This document shows, in pieces, positions 24,122 to 34,519 of a stretch of DNA of 64,000 nucleotides. The translations under genes and the position numbers were made by a program. The notes under the pieces are model-generated. The model was not told the DNA's origin and did no database searches. It worked only from the letters and a program-made list of their open reading frames with translations. The stretch is from Anadara kagoshimensis (lineage: Eukaryota > Mollusca > Bivalvia > Arcoida > Arcidae): the NCBI GenBank assembly GCA_021292105.1, contig CM037871.1, positions 36,137,854 to 36,201,853 on the forward strand. The letters run 5' to 3'. The first letter of the stretch is position 1, and each line of letters starts with the position of its first letter.

Positions 24122-24355
24122 GGAGATAGTACGATAGGCGGCATATTCAGCCCCAAAAAATCACAAAAATTAAAATGCGACATGGACTTGTAATAATTAT
24201 GTTAAAACACAACCTTGATATGAACTGTTAATTTCCAATTTAATTTTTGTCACTTTATGTCTGATGACGTCACGACGACGTTGCCAACGGTGACGTAATG
24301 GCGGTTTTATCGTGTATTTGTCGTATTTTGAGAGTATTTTTCAATATTTCATACC

Positions 24356-24452
24356 CAGCGCAGGCAACAACCAAAAAGATATTTTCAACATAGATGCGTT
24401 TCGTGAATATCTTCAACATATATAAATATGGTTTTGGTTGTTGCGTGCGCTC
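24356..24452. repeat. Inverted repeat, 19-bp arms
   Basis: GCGCAGGCAACAACCAAAA and TTTTGGTTGTTGCGTGCGC about 60 bp apart. Inside the 4.9-kb insertion near its left end. Confidence 0.7.
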
Positions 24453-25784
24453 GATATGAAAAAAGGTAAAAATAGTCAGAAAAAGGGAACATTGTGACTG
24501 AAAACAACAAGTTACTGAACTCCTTTCTGTTCTATTGGTACATAATAGTAGCGGCAAGCATACAATTAGCCTATCCGTCACAATTATGGAAAACTGTGAT
24601 AACTCGGATATTTTTGAAGCAGTTTTCTCGCAGGATATCTCAACTTGTAGACGATAACGATGCACAGTTTTCAAATCTATTCGCCGACAACGAAGCATTT
24701 CCTTTACTTTTCGTGAAAGGCATACTTTGAAAAGTAGATTTATTAGAAAGAGATTATTCACTTTGTTATTATACCTGATATAAGTAACAGATATTAAAAA
24801 AATTGTATATCACGGTATTCACGGAATTTAAGGTTTTCAACATTCGGGTCACGAATATCAACCAAAATGATTCTACGGTTATATTTTCCAAGGTTGAAAT
24901 TTTAGGTCTCTGTCGGAACATGACAAAATTTTCTTATTCCCTATGCAGAATTGTGTTAAAAATAAAACCCAGAGTAGCCCACGAATAACGCAATCAAGTT
25001 ACATGTATCTATCTACCAAAAATCCATTTTCTTATTTATTTAAAATACATGTAATTTTTTATTTTTTGAATAGGTTTCACATTGTTTAAAAATGAAGATT
25101 GTTTTTAATCGCCGTGTAAATATTTTTAGAATAGATCTTTAAATATCGTTACGCAACTTTCTTGTACCTTAAGATTACCACAATTCAGCAATTATCTATA
25201 AATTTTGGAAAAATCCGTACTAAAATAAACTAAATATTTCTTATATTATCATTTTATGTAAAGAAAATGTCGATCTTCGATCACTTTTGAGACAGTTCTG
25301 TTGAAACGAAAATGTACCATTTTCAGTATTAAAAAATTGTTCGATACACAGTTGGATTCGACTAAGAAATGAATCCTAGCCGTGTGCCTTTCAAGAGATG
25401 TGAATTGTAATAAAATAAATGCAATCCAATAAAAAATAATAAATTCCTTAAATAGTTACAAGCAAAAGTGATGACAGGTTCTATAAAAACGGAAAAACGT
25501 GTATATTCAGTGTGAATGTGTCGATCGCATGTCTTCTGCTACGTCCGTAACATCTTTCTAAATATACAAAACAGGGGTCAAATATTAGACCGGTGTTTGA
25601 AAGAACTAGAACTGTCTGCAAACTCGACTAATACCCCTCCCAATTGTTGATGGAGAAATTTGATCGTCTTTGATAGGTTTTTATGATGTTTGTGATAAAT
25701 TATGTTAAAATTATTTTTCAGGAGTTCAATGCCTGGAATTTGCAAATAATTCATAATTCAATAAAATATATGCGAACAAACGGA

Positions 25785-26165
25785 TAATCTCTGGTACACA
25801 TGCTCTTATAATACTTAACATCTGTGCATAATATCAGGAAAACTCAATTTATAATCATAAATGCATAGGTTCTTATGATGTTTAATATCTACTGCATATT
25901 TTGTTAATTAAATAAATAAATTACATGACAAATTGTATGTATGGCCAAATTTTCAATGTTAGCAATTCTAAGTCTGGAAATAATTCCGCAAAATATATAG
26001 ATCCGATAAAACTGATAATTGCACAGGTTCTTATGAGCCTTATATGTGTGTATAGTTTCAGAAAATTTGGATTTAACGTATTTAAATTAGACTCCGGAAG
26101 AAAGTTTTGTCCACGGACGGACATACAGACAGACATGTGATTCCAGTATAACCCCTTCGTTTCGG
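25785..26165. repeat. Dispersed repeat with CGGACGGACA end
   Basis: GTTCTTATGATGTTTAATAT and GTTCTTATGAGCCTTATATG are internal copies. It ends GTCCACGGACGGACATACAG and AACCCCTTCGTTTCGGGACC. Inside the 4.9-kb insertion. Confidence 0.5.
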
Positions 26166-26434
26166 GACCCGTATGGGCGCAGGAATTTGAGCTCAAATTA
26201 AAAAAAACTCATAGAGGACATTTGAGCGACAGTTTTAATATTTTAAATCTATTTTCTGTTCCAGTATGGAGGATGGAGAAAGAAAAAGCTGAATATTCGC
26301 TCAAATGTCCCCCGGGGGTGTATAAAAATGTTTTAATTAGATATTTTGTGTTCAGTATTTTCCGACTTTCAGTCGAGCTGTTAAACAAAGTGTTCATCAG
26401 TTTCAGTGTGCAATGTGCTTATGATCGATGTTGC

Positions 26435-26605
26435 GTCGGTGATCAGGGGTCGAGTGGACTTGCAACGTTTTTTTCACCCAAAATTTTAGAATCAAACTCG
26501 TAACGTTTTCAGTTCGCTTGGCGAAGGTATTTGCTTTCTCCGGACATTCCGGTTTCCCCAAACATCCCAGAACTTATCACCTTGCTAAAAGCAAAATAAA
26601 CATGA
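26435..26605 (+). mobile_element. SINE-like element, family 2, degenerate
   Basis: GATCAGGGGTCGAGTGGACT, CTCCGGACATTCCGGTTTCC, CCAAACATCCCAGAACTTAT, the last matching 59417-59436. Confidence 0.4.
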
Positions 26606-26954
26606 CTTGGGCGTAATGCAACATTACTTCACTCCACTCGAATAATGTGATCAGGTAAAGTATTTTGCTTATCAACTTTGCAATAGTATTAGAAGTAAAA
26701 AAAAGTGAAAACATGTAATGATGATTTTAAGAATGAAAGGGCGATTCAGTCTTATATTGTACCAAATGGATTACATAAAACAAAATTCACCAGTCAACTG
26801 CCACAGGAAGTAACTACATACACATGGTATTTATAGAATCAAACCCGAATGTAAAGACCACTTCATAAAACTTGCAAAAGCGGTCCTCATATACAAGCGG
26901 CCATCGTAAACTTGAAATATGATTTTTAAGATGTCACTAGTCTTTATAAGAAAA

Positions 26955-27240
26955 CAAATACGGTATCTCGGTGGTCACTCCGTATATGAGAATTCGGGGT
27001 TCGAAACCTATCAAGTCTGACTAGGTAGTGACTATCATTTCGCCAAAAACTCGGCATTAAGAAATGTTGGGTCCCAAGGAGACCTTAAAACCTATACCCC
27101 GTGTCACGGCTAAAGAAACCAACATGCGCATTGCTGTTGCGGTCGTCTCATGAAGAAACCCACCCCTCCCTCCCAAAACTAAAATTCTCTATATCAGTTA
27201 GATAATTTTGACTGGATTTCAAACACTATTTAATCAAAAA
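26955..27240 (+). mobile_element. tRNA-headed SINE, family 1, degenerate
   Basis: ACGGTATCTCGGTGGTCACT, AATTCGGGGTTCGAAACCTA, AGGTAGTGACTATCATTTCG, TAATTTTGACTGGATTTCAA. Lies inside the 4.9-kb insertion. Confidence 0.75.
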
Positions 27241-27540
27241 CCAACTAACAATGCCGTTAAATAACACTTTTCTTATTATCATTTGAAGTTGTGATTCGTT
27301 AGGCGGCCGATTAATCGCATATCCAACGGCTTACTTCTCTCAGCATTTGGTTGAATCTCGAGGACCTGATGTGAAAATGCTTGGTTTCAAAGTTAGTTGG
27401 TTTTCTTTGAACTCAGATTTAGTACCAGAACTGAATATCTCGATACGAGCGAAATAATTTTGACTCGCCACTGGATGTGCATCATTACAAACAAAATTGT
27501 ATAATAAGGCCAGTGACAGGATTTTGTTATAAGGTCATTT

Positions 27541-28268
27541 TTAGCTCACCTGGCAAAGCCACGTGAGCTTATGGTATGGCAAAGCGTGTCCGTGCGTGCG
27601 TCCGTCCGTGCGTAAACTTGGATTTTCTCCTCTGAAACTACGGAACCAATTTAAACCAATTCGGTGTGAGAGGTCCTTGCAAGATAAAGATTAAAAATTG
27701 TGTCCGGCATAATTGACCAATATCCAATATGGCCGTTGTTACTAAACATATCAAAAACCTATTATAGTCAATGTGGATTTATTTATGGGCCGATTTTGTT
27801 GGTACACAAAACTAGATAGATAGCCACTTAACATATGATATGGGATTTGCTGTCAAATTTTTCGTTTACACATATTAGAGTAATATGCAAATAGATGGGT
27901 TTTAAGACTTTTTCTTAAAAAATCTTCTCCTCTGAAACTACTGAACCAATTTAAACCAAATTTGGTGAGAGAGGTTCTTGCTGGATAAAGATAAAAAATT
28001 ATGTCCGGCATAATCCACCAATATCCAATATGGCCGCTGTTACTAAAAAAAAACAAAAACCTATTATTAGTCAGTATGGATTTATTTATGGGCCGATTTT
28101 GTTCAAATTTGGTACATAGAAACTAGATATATAGCCATTTAACATATGTAACGGGATTTGCTGTCAAATGTTTCCATTTTCAATGAAATATTAACAAACT
28201 TAATCCTCTGAGTGTCTTCAGGCGCATGCTTACCAGGTGAGCGATACAGGCCCATTGGGCCTCTTGTT
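27541..28268 (+). mobile_element. Helentron/HINE-like non-autonomous element with 300-bp internal duplication
   Basis: Starts TTAGCTCACCTGGC and ends CCAGGTGAGCG, followed by GGCCCATTGGGCC and TCTTGTT, the same ends as 15839-17140. The block TTCTCCTCTGAAACTAC recurs at about 27624 and 27924. A GTGCGTGCGTCCGTCCGTGC tract is near the start. Confidence 0.65.
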
Positions 28269-28439
28269 GTCAGTATGACTGAAATCAACCTTCCATTTTT
28301 GCGTTTTGCAAGGTAAGGGAAAAACAAGTATATGGATTGAAAGAGTGGGTGTAAGTGTTAGAAAACAATAGAAAATTCTTAAATCAATAGCGAAGAAACA
28401 CGAAACTACGAAAATTTCGGCAGCCGATTTTCCGATTTT

Positions 28440-28465
28440 GCCCCCACCCCCCCCCCCCCCTCCCC
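28440..28465. repeat. C-run
   Basis: CCCCCACCCCCCCCCCCCCC and similar. It explains the poly-Gly stretch in a minus-strand frame. Confidence 0.95.
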
Positions 28466-28499
28466 GCCGACAGTTGCGGTTTTGAATTTGGACCATTTT

Positions 28500-28715
28500 T
28501 TTTAGTCATCTGAGCTTTTGTCATCTATCTTCGTCCGTCGCCCTATCTTCGTCGTCCGTTGTGTGTAAACTTTTCACATTTTAATCAACTCCTCCAAAAC
28601 TACAAATATTTGGCAGTAATGTCTATATGAGGGCCTTTCAGATTTGCACAAATGGAAGGATTATGTCCCCTTGGGGCACCATTAAGGGGGAAATTGTGAA
28701 AATCTGACTTAAATT
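28500..28715 (+). mobile_element. Helentron/HINE-like element, 5' fragment
   Basis: TTAGTCATCTGAGC, CCTTTCAGATTTGCACAAAT and GGATTATGTCCCCTTGGGGC match 15839-16050. The right part is missing. Confidence 0.6.
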
Positions 28716-29042
28716 AACACAACATTGTTTCTCTAATATTCATAATCCTTAATAGGTTAGAAATACACTTTAGCAAGGTACAGTGCTACAAATGTATTTT
28801 GATTGTTTGATTTTCAATATTGGTTTTAATGTAATTAATTTTTATGTAGCCCTGAAAAACGGAAAAAAATTCTATTTCGCCGTAAATAAGTGCCCCCTTT
28901 TGAGGCCTCGCTATTGACACCCATGACGTCATAGTATTTAAAATGAACTGTTTTTGATTGAATTAAATGGGGAACTTCAAAATATAAACATAATAATCAA
29001 TTCTGAGATGGGGCCGAAATTGGCCCTTATACTCCCAACTCC

Positions 29043-30545
29043 TTTGTTGTTGTCCCAGCTGATAAGGCTTCCAACAGCATTATTCTCGTTTGTAAGAGAT
29101 TCTACCTTGTATGTCTTATTAAGGAGCTTGGTTTAGATAGTATATAAAATAACCCTGCATATACTGGAACTAATTTTACCAAAGATGAAGTTCTTTCGAA
29201 CCATAGGGGAGTTCTCGAGTCTTTCGGTATGAATCTTAAAGAGGAAGCTCTTGATCTTCCTTACTTATATTGGATTCCTAAACTCCATAAAAATCCATAC
29301 AAGGAAAGATATATAGCAGGCTCGTCTAAATGTACTACTAAATCATTATCGGTAACTCTAACACAGATTTTGACAATCGTCAGAGATGGTCTTCAGTCTT
29401 ATTCAGAAAAAGTATATTCTACATCTGGAATCAACCAAATGTGGATTCTCAAAAATTCTATAGAATTATAACTTGAACATCTTGCTTCTAATACTTTATC
29501 TCATGTAAAAAGTATAAAAACATTTGATTTTTATACATTATACACCACTATCCCTTATTCTAAATTGAAAGAACGTCTTAAAGAAATTATTCACTTGTCT
29601 TTCTTTTACAAAAACGGTAAGCCAAGATACAAATATCTGGTGCTGAACAGGGATTCTGGTTATTTTGTCAAGCATCATACGGATTCCAAAGAAAAATATA
29701 CTAAAGATACCATCAACAAAATGTAGTTTTTGATAGATAACATATTTGTTATGTTTGGTAATATAGTTTTTCAGCAAACAATCGGTATACCAATGGGTAC
29801 AAACTGTGCACCATTGCTTGCTGATTTGTTTCTTTATTCTTATGAAGCAGAGAGAAGACTGTCGCCAAATCATTCAACTCAACATACAGATCTGTCTCTT
29901 AACAATCCTAAATTTGGAGACTATGTAAATGTCATCTATCCTAGTGAGCTTGAAATAAAAGACACGACTGATTTCTCAAGTTATGCTTCATATTTAGACT
30001 TATACCTGAATTATGACGCACACGAAAGGCTACATTTGAAACTTTATGACAAACGTGATGACTTCAAATTTTCTATTGCCAACTTTCCTTTTTTATGCAG
30101 CAATATACCTGCTTCTCCTGCTTATGGTGTATTTGTTTCCCAATTAATACGCTATGGTAGAGCTTGTTTCCATTACGGGGACTTTGTACAACGAAGTAGG
30201 CTGCTTGCAAATAAATTGTTGACTCAGGGTTATTGCAAGCATAGGCTTATCAAGGCCCTCAAAAAGTTTTATGGCCATCATTACAGTATTGTTTGATGTT
30301 TGATATCTCTGTGTCCAGGATTGCCCTGGATATATTTGACGTCTCATAGTTCCATGTTCCTTTCACACACTTTTGATTACACACGTGGCGGGTGTAGCTA
30401 GTTAAACAGGAGGTGCTTACCCTTCCGGAGCACCCGGCCTCACTTCCCTGGTGGAAGTTCATGTGTCTGACCTAACTTGTCAGTTTCAAAGTTTTTACTT
30501 TGCTTCTGGATTTTGATTCGGACATGGATTAGTATGTTTGTTTTT
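29043..30545 (+). mobile_element. Naiad-type Penelope-like element, 3' half (reverse transcriptase and 3' UTR)
   Basis: The plus-strand frame resumes with FVVVPADKASNSIILVCKRF and continues LPYLYWIPKLHKNPYKERYI. Then come RT motif A (KTFDFYTLYTTIP), IPMGTNCAPLLADLFLYSYE (motif B region) and the C-terminal thumb ...GVFVSQLIRYGRACFHYGDF. A few interruptions are present, and the catalytic motif C region is altered relative to the sister copy at 34520. The stop is followed by the family's 3' UTR (GGCGGGTGTAGCTAG... to ...GGATTAGTATGTTTG). It probably belongs to the same insertion as 22950-24121. Confidence 0.88.
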
Positions 30546-30732
30546 TATTATTATAACTTTGATTATTATAACTATAAAAATTAGTATCACCAAGGTAATG
30601 TGATATAATATTGTCCGATAATAAACAGTATAAAATAAATGGTTTTGCCCCCTTTTTTGCGAACAAAAAATATCCGGGATATTTTGCGATAGACAAATTC
30701 ATGTTCAGCCGTTATAGGTTTGATCGCCTGTC

Positions 30733-30882
30733 ATCTTTAGAGGAAATTGAAAAAAAATATATAGGAATTCAAAAGAAAAGCAGGGCATATGGTTCCAGAT
30801 ATACACTATCTTTAGAGGAAATTGAAAAAAAATATATAGGAATTCAAAAGAAAAGCAGGGCATATGGTTCCAGATACAATAT
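30733..30882. repeat. 75-bp perfect or near-perfect tandem duplication
   Basis: TCTTTAGAGGAAATTGAAAA starts at 30734 and again at 30809. The 75-bp step keeps frame in a 138-codon open frame (30611-31027), whose unit reads SLEEIEKKYIGIQKKSRAYG. The frame has no recognisable domain and is doubtful as a gene. Confidence 0.9.
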
Positions 30883-32202
30883 AGCAGTTTTAAAGTTAGA
30901 CAACACATTTATTAGCTTATTTTTCTTTATTTCTTTTTTGTATAAAACATTGACAAAACAAATAAATTATCAAGAAATCAAAATTAAAAAAAAAATTAAA
31001 ATTAAAATTAAAATGTCAAGATTATAAAGCAAAATCTCTTGTCTGATAGGCTTTATATAGGTAATCTGAAATAAGGATGGATAAAAATAATTGTGAACGA
31101 AATAAGAATTTTGAAGCTGCAACGATCATTAATAGGCGCCTGATTTTTTAAAACGAAATTCCACTGAAACTCTTACCTTACACTGGTTAGAAAAGTAAGA
31201 GGCATTTCTTTAATGAACCTGAGATGTAGATTTTAAATCCAAAAATAAACCTCTTTTAGTTTCAACTTTGGGTTAAGCAAAGTTATTATTTATACTAACC
31301 TCGAAGTTCATACCCTCTTTTTGTCGCAAAATGCAAGTAAAATTCCAATTTGTATTGTTGTAACCATATGTGGTAGAAGTATGGCCTTTTGTTTTTGAAC
31401 CCGATAATAGAATGAATTTCCAACAATTGACAAGATACTTTAGTTCAAAAAATGTATTAAAATATTAAACTTTGATCTTTATGAGTAATATTAAAGTAGC
31501 CACTTATGGTATTCATTTTATCGTCGTCTAAGAAACATTCAAACACAACTATTGAGGAATTTTATTCCAAAATTTCCTTCAAGTGCTGCACAACCAACAG
31601 ATTTAGTAATAATTGCAAATAAAGAAAACGTTAATGAGTAGTGGGTAAATGTCTAGACCTTTAACCTTTAATGTATATATTTCGATGGTTTTTTTTCCAG
31701 ATATTTACTCAAGTTTTCTTCAGATAATGTTTGTAAACATTTTTTGTTTGTTTGTTTGTTTTCTTTATTAAATCTTAAACGATATGCCTATTTACATATT
31801 TACAACATAACATGCATTGTTTGTCAAATGCATTGTACGCCTAGTATTTAAATTGGGTAATTAATTACATAATATTACAATTCATCCCACAGTATAGGGT
31901 TTTAAAATGGTTTTTTGGTTTTCGAAAAAAGGATATTCAACTGATATCGTGAAACATTTTCCGAGATGGCTCGACATTAGCAGAAGCTGTTGAGTGCAAA
32001 TGTCGAGTAAACAAAGGACAATACTTCACAATATCAGTTCAATAACCTTTTCACAAGGTGTGCAATTCTTGAACCTTCGGATCGGAACGTTTACATGCAA
32101 ATATATATTTGTATGCTAATAGCTTCGGATTTACTTTTTTATTGATATGCTAAACATATATTTTTATATAAAACGTGTGTATATTTGTTTAAACAATTAC
32201 GT

Positions 32203-32370
32203 GGCGGGTGTAGCTAAACAGGATGTGCTTACCCCTCCGGAGCACCCGGCCTCACTTCCCTGGTGGAAGTTCACGTGTCTAACCTAACTTGTCAGTTCCA
32301 AAGTTTTTACTTTGCTTCTGGATTGTGATTCGGAAATGGATTAGTATGTTTGTTTTTGATTATGTTATGT
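32203..32370 (+). mobile_element. Naiad-type 3' tail
   Basis: A nearly intact tail, CGTGGCGGGTGTAGCTAAAC to GGATTAGTATGTTTG. It lies in the second arm of the segmental duplication. Confidence 0.85.
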
Positions 32371-32415
32371 TAATCATATAATAATATTTAATTCTTGAAG
32401 AAGAAGTATTAAATA

Positions 32416-32417
<2 letters not shown>

Positions 32418-32450
<33 letters not shown>
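32418..32450. repeat. (GAT)n microsatellite
   Basis: GATGATGATGATGATGATGA, about 11 units, in arm B of the duplication. Arm A has a short GATGATGATGAT at the matching place (22084). Confidence 0.93.
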
Positions 32451-32719
32451 ACATTTAATTAAGAAACTTCTTACTCAATAGTTTAGACATAGTCACAAAA
32501 AAGATGAAAATTGAAGAACAGGTCAGAAAAATTAATAATCGGTCCCAAAATTAAGTGTTTTTAAAATTTAAATAATTAGGATAAAAGCCATCCACTGACG
32601 TCCAAATTGAACTCAAAATAGACTAAATAGATCACAGTGAAAAAATGATTAGTAAATCCGTTTTAACATGGATGACCTACATGTAGAAATGCCAATTACA
32701 ATTTTTAATTTCAAACATT

Positions 32720-34130
32720 TTTGTAAAATTATTAAACATATATGATTTTCTATCAAAGAGTTGCAGATTAATTTAAAAACATGTTAATGTGTGGGAATAA
32801 CATGATCTGTTTCTTTTTGCTGTACCCTACTTATATTTCACTTGATATAAATGTAAGCAGTTTGAAGGTTCGCGTAATAACTCGTTTCCCCTCTGATTAA
32901 CGAACACTCTAAACGCAAAAAAGGAAATTGATGATCATATTGTATGCTTGATGTTGTAATCTTTCTTTACTTTATTTTGTTCCTTTCTACGTTTTAACCT
33001 CACCTTTCATAAATACAATACATGGACGGGTGAACTAAAATCTTTATTTTGCGATCATTTACTACAATTACACCTAAAAATATATTCGTTTCACCATATT
33101 AAGGTGCAGTTGATAAATGCATTGACCTTTAACCTGTAAACATGAAGCAAGGTCGAGTCCAGGTTGGAAACTTGACCCAAGTTGTAATAGCTCCTGCATT
33201 TTGATACACTTTTCATTTGTAATGAACATTCAGAAAGAAAAAGAAAAACGCAAAAAGGACATTATTTTAAAAAGAAAACACTGCTATTATTAACAGGTGT
33301 TAAAAAGATTAATTATATTTTTGCGAGTGTGAGATCATGTTCGATAACTGCTTATGTGGTTTGCACTATTCGTTTTATTTTACAGATTTTTACATAAATC
33401 TATGTCGGAACAAAGCAAGTGCGCATCAATACAGGAAGGTAAGTAGCTATGCCGGTGGTCCTATTGGGAGTTTTAAAGGACTTAATTAAGCCTAAAGTGT
33501 TTAACGCAATTATGGAAAGGCGTGTTATGCTAAGACAGATTTATGTAAGTTTTACAAGGAGATGTAATATAAAAATGTTGCTTGAATTTTTTTATCTTCA
33601 TTTATAAGTATACAGGCTTGATGTTTGAGCTGCACTTGATACATTGACGTCGTTTCATAAAAATGATTTAGACGTAATATAACTACTTAGCCGTGGCAAT
33701 CAATAGCAGATGCAATCTTAAACATCACAGATTAATACAGAATACTGCAGCTGAATAACATGCTCTTAAAAATTATCAGTATCAGACATTAATAAAACAC
33801 GGAAGTCCAATTTACATATTAAAAAAATATCTAATATAGCTTCGGTGGTTCTACAACCATTGGATTTCGTTATAGACAGGCCATGAACTTGGATGTAATG
33901 CGAAACATTCAGTAAAGTGTTGATAACTCGACTTCAATACAATGAGTTATCTGGGCGTTCGAATAAAAAGAAATGAGGGGTCTTCACCAGAATATCCAAA
34001 ATATGCCACAGAACAAAAGAGTATCTTAATAGGTCTTATCAACCAAACCCATAGCTATTATTGTCAACTAAAGTAGTTACCAACTTTGGTTTGATTTGAG
34101 ATGTTCATTGAGTCTTAATCAAAAGAAAAC
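32720..34130. other. Unrecognised, apart from the candidate exon at 33386-33438
   Basis: No repeats shared within the window and no long frames. Confidence 0.45.
33386..33438 (+). other. Candidate small exon (unassigned)
   Basis: TTTTATTTTACAG precedes and GTAAGTAG follows a 53-nt stretch. It can be read ATG TCG GAA CAA AGC AAG TGC GCA (MSEQSKCA...) and ends GGAAG. Both splice signals are near consensus, but there is no homology and no partner exon is seen nearby. Confidence 0.25.
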
Positions 34131-34134
34131 CACA

Positions 34135-34272
34135 CCAGATCATGTTTAAATCACAACCTCAAAAAGCAAGATTAAATATCTAAAAACTGGCAAACTGAAT
34201 TTAACACGTGGACCTCAACCAGGTAAATGAGATCGAGTTTTCGGAAGGGTAAGCATCTCCTGTCTAGTTAGA
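34135..34272 (-). mobile_element. Naiad-type 3' tail fragment, inverted relative to the adjacent RT copy
   Basis: GGACCTCAACCAGGTAAATG and GAAGGGTAAGCATCTCCTGT in reverse orientation, 250 bp upstream of the plus-strand copy at 34520. Confidence 0.7.
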
Positions 34273-34519
34273 TAATCAAGTAATGATGTGTAGTTATCTA
34301 GATCATTGAAGAAAAATGATAGAAATATTAAACTTCTACTGTACTTGTTTTGAAGTTTTTTTTTCTAAACACAGTTCTATACTCTACAGCCAAGATAAAA
34401 CTCAAATGCATCAATAATAAGACGTAGTGAGAAGTATGACTTGGACTCTAATTTATTAAACCAAATAAATAATTGAACTATTTTTGGACCAACGATAGCA
34501 CTGTTATCAAATGCGTTAT

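Larger units (their letters stand above)
24122..29042. mobile_element. 4.9-kb insertion splitting a Naiad element, with diverged terminal inverted repeats
   Basis: The left end is GGAGATAGTACGATAGG... and the right end, read in reverse complement, is GGAGTTGGGAGTATAAGG.... By my count 22 of the first 33 positions agree, including a shared GGAG tip and a ...TTC.GCCCC block. Further in, both sides carry an AACTG/CAGTTC-like motif and a TGACGTCA palindrome (left near 24265, right near 28923), suggesting longer diverged inverted repeats. The Naiad reading resumes on both sides without a visible target duplication. No transposase is recognised inside. The interior holds a SINE, a Helentron-like element and other repeats. 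The superfamily is unknown. Confidence 0.5.
30990..32700. repeat. Segmental duplication, arm B
   Basis: Counterparts of arm A: GTCAAGATTATAAAGCAAAA, TTTTTGTCGCAAAATGC, ATGGCCTTTTGTTTTT, GACCTTTAACCTTTAATGTA, ATTAATTACATAATATTAC, ACTGACGTCCAAATTGAACT. It carries its own Naiad tail (32203) and a (GAT)n run (32418-32450). Confidence 0.75.

Noticed and set aside
24270-24761. A 163-codon minus-strand frame inside the insertion
   Set aside because: No recognisable domain; it overlaps an inverted repeat and a plus-strand frame. It remains an unsupported frame.
28230-28496. Minus-strand frame with a poly-Gly run
   Set aside because: The run is a C-homopolymer and the frame crosses a Helentron-like end.
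24122-29042. A large self-synthesising (Polinton-type) element
   Set aside because: No polymerase, integrase or capsid-like reading was recognised inside. Only diverged inverted ends and nested small repeats are visible.
29229-30296. A LINE or LTR-type reverse transcriptase
   Set aside because: The PMGTNCAPLLADLF region, the upstream CxC/nuclease segment and the absence of an apurinic endonuclease, RNase H or LTRs fit a Penelope-like element.
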